The notes beneath the pieces were generated by a model. It was not told the origin of the DNA. It worked only from the letters and a program-made list of their open reading frames with translations, and did no database searches. 22,375 nt of DNA, from IMG/VR virus record IMGVR_UViG_3300047548_000731, positions 1-22,375 of that record; one strand, 5' to 3'. The stretch's first letter is position 1. Each line of letters opens with the position of its first letter. A program made the translations under genes and the position numbers. The stretch comes from a virus. Positions 7,317 through 14,159 of the stretch are shown piece after piece.

Positions 7317-9031
7317 TGGCAACCGGACGCATTGAATCTGGCCGCGTGGACATCCGCGCCCCTGGCTCTGTCCCGATGCAGCGGGTCAGCGTGCCCGATG
7401 TCAACTTCGTGGCCCCTCGCGTCGAGGCCCAAGGGTCGGCGCAGCTGGCCGAGGCGCTTGACCGCATGAGCGCCAACCTGTTCCAAGACGCCATGGTCTC
7501 GCGCCAGCGCGAGGGCCTGCAGTTCGCTGCGGAGAACCCGCTGACCCCGGAGCAGATCGAGGCCGCCAAGAACGGAGACCTGTCCACGCTGGATCTCGGC
7601 AGCAACCCCGTGGGCGTGTTCTCGCAGGCCGTGCGGAAAGCCCGCAGCCTGGAGCTGTCCAGCCGCTTCGAGGCCGAGGGACGCAACGAGCTGGTGACCC
7701 TGCTCAACCAGGTGGAGCTGGGCCAGGCAACGTCCGAGCAAGTCCAGACCAAGATCAACACGATGATCGACGGCATGGGCCGCTCGCTCGCCAAGGTCGA
7801 TCCCGAGGCCGCGTACAAGTTCCGCGCCACGATGTCCACGCATGGCAACGCGGTGCTGAAGTCCGCACTGGATCATGAGGTCAAGCGGGCGCAGAACCAG
7901 GCGCTGACGCAGTTCGACTCCAACTTCGACAACGCGACCATTCTGCTGGAGAAGGCGGCAAGCGACGACCCGGAGAACTTCGACTTCCACGCCTCGGTCT
8001 ACGCCACCAACATCACCCGCGCTGCCCTGCGGTTCAACAACCCGCAGCTGCAGGCGCAGTACAGCGAGAAGGCCCGCCTGGCCGTCCGCAACGCCAAGAT
8101 CAACGCGGTGACCAAGGAGCTGCTGCTCGACCCGAACAACACCGATGCGCTGGCGATCCTGAACCAGATCCGCACGGGACAGGCCGGTGCCAAGAGCAAG
8201 ATGCTGCAGGGCATGATCGGCTCCGACTTCGAGGCGGTGGCCAAGATCGAGGCCAACGTGATGACGGCGGTGAACCACCGCAACAGCGTCATCCAGCAGC
8301 AGCAGGCAGCGGCCAAGGCTGCGGCGGTCAAGGAGTTCATCCCGCTGTACGAGCAGGCTGTGGCCGCGCCCGAGGGCAGCGCCCTGCGGCGGCAGCTCGC
8401 CGGGCAGATCTCGGCCATCGCCCAGCGCCAGCCCGATGCCGTGCCCCTGTCGGTCATCAAAGACCTGTTCGAGCCGAACAAGGAGGGCAACCCGGTCGCG
8501 GAGTTCAACACCCTGCGCGGGATCTACGAGGGCCGCATCACCAGCCCCGACCAGATCTGGAGCGCGCCCGGTCTGACGGCCAAGCAGAAGGTGTCGATGC
8601 TCAAGACGCTGACCAGCGAAGACCGCCGCGACCAGCGCGAGCTGGACACCGGCCTGGCGCGTCTGGCTGGCATCCCGACCATGCCCGGCCAGGTGACCGT
8701 GATCGACCCCAAGGGCGTGGAGTTCCAGCGCCTGCAGGGGCTGCGCTCGCAGGCTCTGCAGATCCAGGCTCAGGCGACGGCAGAGGGCAAGATCCTCACG
8801 CCCCGCGCCATCCTGCAGCAGGTCGAGTCCGGCATTGAGCAGGCCCGCAACACCGAGGCGGCAAGGGCGGCACGCAAGACGCTGGATGAAACCTACTCCA
8901 AGCGGTATGGCGGCATCCAGATCACCCGCGAAAACCTGCCCGCTCTGCGCCAGAAGGCTGGCAATGACCCGACCAAGCTGCGCGAGCTGACCCGCATTGA
9001 GCAACTGCTGAACACCGCAGAGGGCAACTAA
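7316..9031 (+). CDS. Internal virion protein, gp15-like
   Basis: The 571-residue protein is nearly all helical, with no signal, TM segment or catalytic motif that I can see. Its place, second of the internal virion genes, corresponds to T7 gp15, which forms part of the ejected trans-envelope channel. The N-terminal ~40 residues are extended and Pro/Val-rich (VSVPDVNFVAPRVEAQGSAQ), followed by the conserved-looking LAEALDRMSANLFQDAMVSRQREGLQFA. A Gln/Ala-rich stretch near residue 323 (HRNSVIQQQQAAAKAAA) looks like a coiled linker. It is coupled at both ends by TAATG overlaps. Sequence similarity to T7 gp15 itself is expected to be very low, so the call is positional and by pattern. Confidence 0.72.
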   Translation: MATGRIESGRVDIRAPGSVPMQRVSVPDVNFVAPRVEAQGSAQLAEALDRMSANLFQDAMVSRQREGLQFAAENPLTPEQIEAAKNGDLSTLDLGSNPVGVFSQAVRKARSLELSSRFEAEGRNELVTLLNQVELGQATSEQVQTKINTMIDGMGRSLAKVDPEAAYKFRATMSTHGNAVLKSALDHEVKRAQNQALTQFDSNFDNATILLEKAASDDPENFDFHASVYATNITRAALRFNNPQLQAQYSEKARLAVRNAKINAVTKELLLDPNNTDALAILNQIRTGQAGAKSKMLQGMIGSDFEAVAKIEANVMTAVNHRNSVIQQQQAAAKAAAVKEFIPLYEQAVAAPEGSALRRQLAGQISAIAQRQPDAVPLSVIKDLFEPNKEGNPVAEFNTLRGIYEGRITSPDQIWSAPGLTAKQKVSMLKTLTSEDRRDQRELDTGLARLAGIPTMPGQVTVIDPKGVEFQRLQGLRSQALQIQAQATAEGKILTPRAILQQVESGIEQARNTEAARAARKTLDETYSKRYGGIQITRENLPALRQKAGNDPTKLRELTRIEQLLNTAEGN

Positions 9032-9546
9032 TGGCCTACAGCAACATCGAGAACCTGTACCTGAACCGCCAAGCGGACATGGTCTTGCCCCCCATGCCCG
9101 AGGAGCCGATGGGCGAGGAGGCCCTGCAGCTCGCGGCTGGCCCGGCGGCATCGGCGTCGGACGCTGGCAATGGCTTGCCAAGCCTCAAGTCTTATGACCC
9201 GACCACGCGAGAGAAGCTGGCCGACTTCCTGCAGGCGGGTTTCGAGCGCGTCGGCCTGGACAGGTACCGCGCCCGCAAGCAGGCCGAGACCCTGATCGGT
9301 GGCCCCAACAGCAACCTGCCGCTGGAGCTGGGGCTGGCCGACATCGTGCCCTTCTTGGGGACGGCGCTACAAACGGAGGAGGCGGTGCGGATGGGTGAGG
9401 ATGCTGTGGCTCAAGTCAAGGAGGGCAACTACGGCATGGCCGCTGCTGAGGCTGTCGGGGCGGGGCTTGGCTTGCTGCCGGGCGGTGTTGCAACGGGTAA
9501 GGCCGTGAAGGCTGCGGCGCGTGCCGCCAAGAAAGGAGCCAAGTAA
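9031..9546 (+). CDS. Unknown small protein within the internal virion gene cluster
   Basis: I do not recognise this 171-residue protein with confidence. The N-terminal ~55 residues are acidic and Pro/Ala-rich. The middle (DPTTREKLADFLQAGFERVGLDRYRARKQAETLIGG) is helical. The C-terminal half has two hydrophobic Gly/Ala-rich stretches (LGLADIVPFLGTAL near residues 94-107 and AVGAGLGLLPGGVATG near 138-153) and ends in a strongly basic tail of alternating Ala and Lys/Arg. That amphipathic, membrane-active appearance, and its place between two ejection proteins with TAATG coupling on both sides, suggest a minor ejected protein. This is inference only. Confidence 0.6.
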   Translation: MAYSNIENLYLNRQADMVLPPMPEEPMGEEALQLAAGPAASASDAGNGLPSLKSYDPTTREKLADFLQAGFERVGLDRYRARKQAETLIGGPNSNLPLELGLADIVPFLGTALQTEEAVRMGEDAVAQVKEGNYGMAAAEAVGAGLGLLPGGVATGKAVKAAARAAKKGAK

Positions 9547-12410
9547 TGGCCATCCCATCCCTCGACCAGCGCCTGAGCGCGATGCTCCCGACGGCGACGA
9601 CCGACACGCCGCAGGAGCCGATGCCCGCTGAGGCTGCGATGCCGCCTGACCTGAGCGTGGACGGCGAGCCGGGCACGCCCAACATGGAGGAAGGCGTCCA
9701 GGTCGCTGGCCCTGCCAACGCCATCGGCGGCATCCTCCGCAAGGCCGTCCGCAACGCTGACGCCCCTGCCGAGCGCCCGATCATGCCCGGCAAGCTGCCC
9801 GAGGGCGAGCTGGCCGACCCCGCCAAGGCGGGCCGCTTCAAGCTGATCCCCGAGGCCGACCAGCAGGTGACCGATGCGGTGACCGGCGCGGTCGCCGCTC
9901 GCAAGGCGGCCCCGATGACCGAGCGCATCGGCAAGCCCAGCCCGACGCCTGCAGACCGGGCGCTGGGCATGAACGTCGAGGAAGCCTTCAACCTCGCCCG
10001 CTACCAGACCGAGGACGCTGCTGCCATTGTGGGCGGCGTGGCCGACGCCCTGGGCATCCGCACGAAGGCCGTCACCTTCGATGAGATCAAGGCCAAGGCC
10101 GCCGAGTCCGGCATCAGCGAGAACTTCCTCTCGCGCCTGGTGGGCAACGATGGCCGGATGATGGCCAACGCTGTCGAGACCTACAAGGCGCTCGAGGTGC
10201 TGGAGTCCAGCGCCAATGAGCTGGATAACCTCTTCCGCAAGGTGGCCCAGGCCGACGCGACCGACGCCGACAAGCTGCGCCTTCGCCAGCAGATCGCCTT
10301 CCACGGCCTGCTGCAGAAGGGCATCAAGGGGATGCAGACCGAGACGGCCCGCGCCCTGGCGGTCTTCCGCATCCCACGCGACGGCAATGCCGCCGTGGTG
10401 CGCCGGGTGCTGGATGAATTCGGTGGCGATGCGGCTCTGTCCGATCTGGCCCGCAGCTACCTGTCGCTGGAGACCCGCGCCGCCCAGAACGCGCTGGTGG
10501 AGAAGACCATGATGTCCGGGGTGAAGGATGTCTGGTTTACCACCTACATCAACGGCCTGCTGGCCAGCCCGGTGAGCCACGCCAAGAACATCATCGGCAA
10601 CAGCTTCTTCGGGCTGTACCAGATCCCCGAGCGGATGATCGCCAGCTTCTACGGCAACACCCTGCCCCAAGGCTTCCGCAGCTGGGGCGCGCTGGTGCCC
10701 GGCAACGCCGACGAGAAGATCGCGCTGGATGAGGCGCTGGTGATGGTGCAGTCCCTGCGCGAGGGCCTGAGCCGGGGCCTCGAGCTGGCATCGACCGCCT
10801 TCCGCAAGAACCAGCCCAGCGACCTGGCCAGCAAGATCGAGATGCAGCGCAACCCCAGCGAGAGCATGGGTGCGACCCTGCAGCGGGTGTTCGGGCAAAG
10901 CCCCGAGAGCTTGATGGGCAAGGCGCTGGACTACTACGGCACCGCCGTGACCCTGCCTGGCCGGGCGCTGATGAGCGAGGACGAGTTCTTCAAGGGCGTG
11001 CTGTACACGATGGAGCTGAACACCCAGATCGTGCGCCGCACCCGGCAGACCTACCGCAACGCCATCGAGGACGGCCTGAGCGAGACCGATGCCATCGCCC
11101 GTGCCGAGGCCGAGGCCATCGCCCTCAAGCAGAACCCGCCCGCAGATCTGGATGAGGCGGCGGCCCGCTTCGCCGAGAAGGGCACGTTCACCGCCGATCT
11201 GCCCCCGGCGCTGGACAAGCTGCAGGATGTCTTCAACCACCCTGCCCTGAAGATCATCGTGCCCTTCTTCAAGACCCCGGCCAACATCGGCCTGGAGGTG
11301 CTGGAGCGCACGCCGCTGGCTCCCGTTGTGTCCAGCCGCTTCCGCGAAGAGATCGCGCAGGGCGGGATCTACCGCGACATGGCCATGGCCAAGGTGACCC
11401 TGGGCACCAGCCTGATGGCCCTGTACGCCGCCTATGCCGCCGAGGGTCACATCACCGGGCGCGGCCCCGAGCGCAAGGCCGACCGCGAGGCGCTGATGCG
11501 CGACGGCTGGCAGCCCTACTCCATCAAGGTAGGCGACAAGTACTACAGCTATGCGGGCCTTGAGCCGATGTCGGCGCTGATGGCCATCGCCGCTGACTAC
11601 GCCGATTACGCCCGCAATGAGCCGGACAAGAGCAAGGTCGAGCAGGTGTTCTTGGCTGGAGGCTTTGGCTTGTACGAATACATCAATGAGCAGCCATACC
11701 TGCAAGGTGTCGCCGACATTTCCAAGCTCATCGGCGAGGCTGACTCTGGCAAGGTGAAGGCTGGCGTTGAGTCTTATCTGCGGCAATTCGGCGGGTTCGT
11801 GATCGGCGGCAGCCCCCTGCCCGGCACCAGCTCCCTGGTGGCTGGCATTGAGCGCATCCTCGACCCGACGGCCAAGGACACCCGCGCCAGCCCCGATCTG
11901 CCCATGGGCGTGCGCCAGTTCTATGAAGCCTTCAACCGCTACCGCAGCCGCCTGCCCTACGCCAACGAGTCCCTGCCCGACCAGCTGAACCTGTGGGGCG
12001 ACCCGATCAAGCAGGGCCGGGGCAACCCGCTCGAGATCGTGCTGCCGACTAGGGTTTCCCCTGAGCAGTTCTCTGAGGTTGACCAGGCGCTGGTGCAGAT
12101 GGGTTCGCCCATTGGTATGCCCGAGCGCAAGCTGGATGGCGTGGAGCTGGATGCCAAGCAATACCACCGCCTGCTGTCCATCTACGGCAAGGAGACCCTG
12201 GCCAAGGAGCAGATCCTGACGGTCATCAACTCGCCTGGTTTCGCCCTGCTATCGCTAGACGACCAGCAGAAGACCGTGCAGTCAGTCCACAGCAAGTTCA
12301 TGGACTTGGCCAAGAAGCAGCTGATCTCTGAAGACCCCGACCTCCAGGCCAAGATCGCCGATCTGCAAGAGATGCGGAAGGCCAATGGGCTGTACTACAA
12401 ACCCGACTGA
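9546..12410 (+). CDS. Large internal virion protein (gp16-like by position)
   Basis: The 954-residue protein is the last and largest of the internal virion series, the place of T7 gp16, the ejected protein that helps pull DNA into the cell. The first ~140 residues are Pro/Ala/Glu-rich and probably disordered. From about residue 325 there is a strongly patterned segment, VWFTTYINGLLASPVSHAKN then GNSFFGLYQIPERM, and near 565-635 another, IIVPFFKTPANIGLEVLERT plus a hydrophobic stretch TLGTSLMALYAAYAA. These resemble segments of phage large polyvalent-type proteins (possibly LPD38; recalled, not checked). No lytic transglycosylase domain like the one at the N-terminus of T7 gp16 is visible. AAAGGAG precedes the ATG, which shares one base with the previous stop. 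Confidence 0.75.
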   Translation: MAIPSLDQRLSAMLPTATTDTPQEPMPAEAAMPPDLSVDGEPGTPNMEEGVQVAGPANAIGGILRKAVRNADAPAERPIMPGKLPEGELADPAKAGRFKLIPEADQQVTDAVTGAVAARKAAPMTERIGKPSPTPADRALGMNVEEAFNLARYQTEDAAAIVGGVADALGIRTKAVTFDEIKAKAAESGISENFLSRLVGNDGRMMANAVETYKALEVLESSANELDNLFRKVAQADATDADKLRLRQQIAFHGLLQKGIKGMQTETARALAVFRIPRDGNAAVVRRVLDEFGGDAALSDLARSYLSLETRAAQNALVEKTMMSGVKDVWFTTYINGLLASPVSHAKNIIGNSFFGLYQIPERMIASFYGNTLPQGFRSWGALVPGNADEKIALDEALVMVQSLREGLSRGLELASTAFRKNQPSDLASKIEMQRNPSESMGATLQRVFGQSPESLMGKALDYYGTAVTLPGRALMSEDEFFKGVLYTMELNTQIVRRTRQTYRNAIEDGLSETDAIARAEAEAIALKQNPPADLDEAAARFAEKGTFTADLPPALDKLQDVFNHPALKIIVPFFKTPANIGLEVLERTPLAPVVSSRFREEIAQGGIYRDMAMAKVTLGTSLMALYAAYAAEGHITGRGPERKADREALMRDGWQPYSIKVGDKYYSYAGLEPMSALMAIAADYADYARNEPDKSKVEQVFLAGGFGLYEYINEQPYLQGVADISKLIGEADSGKVKAGVESYLRQFGGFVIGGSPLPGTSSLVAGIERILDPTAKDTRASPDLPMGVRQFYEAFNRYRSRLPYANESLPDQLNLWGDPIKQGRGNPLEIVLPTRVSPEQFSEVDQALVQMGSPIGMPERKLDGVELDAKQYHRLLSIYGKETLAKEQILTVINSPGFALLSLDDQQKTVQSVHSKFMDLAKKQLISEDPDLQAKIADLQEMRKANGLYYKPD

Positions 12411-12443
12411 ACCCGTACAATTTTCAACAGGAAGGATTGACCC

Positions 12444-14159
12444 ATGGCCATCCCGATTTCCAACGTCCCCCGTCGGGTGGTGTACGCAGCAAGCGGCACC
12501 GGCCCGTATGCCTTCACCTTCGAGATCCTGGCTGCGAGTGACATCGCTGTCTACCGGGACGACACGCTGCTGACGCTGACGACCAACTACACGGTCACCA
12601 TCAACGCCAACGGCACGGGGTCTGTGACGCTGACCGCAGCCCCGACGGGCGCGACTCAGATCGCCATCGTGGGAAACCGCACGATCCAGCGCAGCACCGA
12701 CTTCACGACGGGTGGCGACTTCTTCGCCAACACGCTGAACGACGAGCTGGATCAGCAGACCATTTTCAACCAGCAGAACGCCGAGGGCCTGGCCCGTGCA
12801 CTGCAGGCTCCGCAGACCGATCCGACCACGATCAACATGACCCTGCCCCGTGCGTCGGAGCGGGCCAACAAGTACCTGGCCTTCGACGCCAACGGCAACC
12901 CCCGTCCTGGCGAGACCGCTGTGGAGGTGGCTGCGGTCTACGAGATCCGCGACGAGATCGCTGCGGTGTCTGCGATTGACAACGAGGTGGTGACCGTCGC
13001 TGGCAACAGCGCGAACGTGACGGCCGTTGCAGGCAATGCGGCCAACATCAACACGGTCGCCGGGATCGCGGCCAACGTCACCACGGTGGCGGGCATCAGC
13101 GCGAACGTCACCTCGGTGGCGGGCAACTCGAGCAACATCAACACGGTGGCGGGCAGCAATGCGAACGTGACCACGGTGGCGACCAACATCGCCAATGTGA
13201 ACACGGCAGCCACCAACATCGCCAGCATCAACACCGCCGCGACCAACATCGTGGCGATTCAGAACGCAAGCTCTAACGCATCAGCCGCCGCTGCCAGCGC
13301 CAGTGCCGCAGCTGCCAGCGAGTCTGCTGCAGCCGCCTCTGCCGCCGCAGCTGCTGCCTCGCTGGACAACTTCGACGACCGCTACCTGGGTGCCAAGTCC
13401 AGCAACCCGACGGTGGACAACGACGGCAACCCGCTGGTGACGGGTGCGCTGTACTACCGCACCACGGCCCCCATTGGCATGAAGGTGTACGACGGCAGCC
13501 AATGGCTCGAGGCCTCTGCCGCGCAGCAGGCCGCCCTGGTGACCTACGAGTATGTGGCCACCGCCGGCCAGACGACCTTCAGCGGCGCGGATGCCAATGC
13601 CCTGACCCTGAGCTACATCGCGGGCGGCCTGATCGTGTCGCTCAACGGCGTGATCTTGCGGCCTGGCGACGACTACACCGCGACCAACGGTACGAGCGTG
13701 GTGCTGGTGTCTGCTGCAGCCCTCAATGATGAGGTCTGCATCTACGCCTTCTCCAGCTTCCAGGTCGCCAACACCTACACCCAGGCGCAGTCGGACTCGC
13801 GCTACGCCCAGCTCGCTGCAGCGCAGTCCTTCACCGCTGCCCAGCGCGGGGCCATCTCGGCCCTGACCGACGGCGCGACCATCACGCCCAACTTCGCCCT
13901 GGCCAACAACTTCAGCGTGACCCTGGGCGGCAACCGCACGCTGGCCAACCCGACCAACCTGACCGCTGGCCAGCACGGCGTGATTGTCATCACGCAAGAC
14001 GGCACCGGCTCGCGCACGCTGGCCTACGGCAGCAACTTCAAGTTCCCGGCTGGCGTGGCCCCAACGCTGACCACCACGGCCAACGCCGTCGACGTTCTTG
14101 CCTACTACGTCGAGAGCGCATCGCGCATCACCGCTCGACTGATCGGAGATGTGAAGTGA
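12444..14159 (+). CDS. Tail fibre with T7 gp17-type N-terminal domain
   Basis: This 571-residue fibre probably attaches to the tail through its N-terminus. Residues 1-150 (VPRRVVYAASGTGPYAFTFE, then TDFTTGGDFFANTLNDELDQ) match the phage T7 tail-fibre N-terminal domain. Residues 185-274 are nine consecutive 10-residue repeats of the type VAGN-x-ANVTT, probably a trimeric beta or coiled shaft. They are followed by an almost pure Ala/Ser coiled segment (about 276-306), then DNFDDRYLGAKSSNPTVDN and a C-terminal beta-rich region. A strong AGGAAGGA ribosome site (12430-12437) precedes the ATG. The short C-terminal head and the 4-base overlap with a large adhesin gene suggest it is an adaptor or shaft rather than the only receptor-binding protein (inference). 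Confidence 0.88.
   Translation: MAIPISNVPRRVVYAASGTGPYAFTFEILAASDIAVYRDDTLLTLTTNYTVTINANGTGSVTLTAAPTGATQIAIVGNRTIQRSTDFTTGGDFFANTLNDELDQQTIFNQQNAEGLARALQAPQTDPTTINMTLPRASERANKYLAFDANGNPRPGETAVEVAAVYEIRDEIAAVSAIDNEVVTVAGNSANVTAVAGNAANINTVAGIAANVTTVAGISANVTSVAGNSSNINTVAGSNANVTTVATNIANVNTAATNIASINTAATNIVAIQNASSNASAAAASASAAAASESAAAASAAAAAASLDNFDDRYLGAKSSNPTVDNDGNPLVTGALYYRTTAPIGMKVYDGSQWLEASAAQQAALVTYEYVATAGQTTFSGADANALTLSYIAGGLIVSLNGVILRPGDDYTATNGTSVVLVSAAALNDEVCIYAFSSFQVANTYTQAQSDSRYAQLAAAQSFTAAQRGAISALTDGATITPNFALANNFSVTLGGNRTLANPTNLTAGQHGVIVITQDGTGSRTLAYGSNFKFPAGVAPTLTTTANAVDVLAYYVESASRITARLIGDVK
12996..13265 (+). repeat. Nine tandem 30-bp (10-residue) repeats in the tail fibre
   Basis: Nine in-frame units of exactly 10 codons encode variants of VAGNSANVTA, VAGNAANINT, VAGIAANVTT and so on, decaying to AATNIASINT and AATNIVAIQN at the 3' end. 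The motif GTGGCGGGC begins several units at the DNA level. Small aliphatic residues recur at fixed positions with Asn between them, as expected of an intertwined trimeric fibre shaft. Unit number could change by slippage, which would change shaft length. Confidence 0.85.

Noticed and set aside
9429-12167. A 912-codon open frame antisense to the large internal virion protein
   Set aside because: GC-rich genes with G/C third positions leave the opposite frame free of stops. The product is His/Gly/Leu/Val-rich low-grade sequence without domains, while the plus-strand product is plainly protein-like and fits the operon.
12996-13265. Regular 30-bp repeats as a CRISPR array
   Set aside because: Units are contiguous without spacers, diverge gradually, and encode an in-frame fibre shaft.
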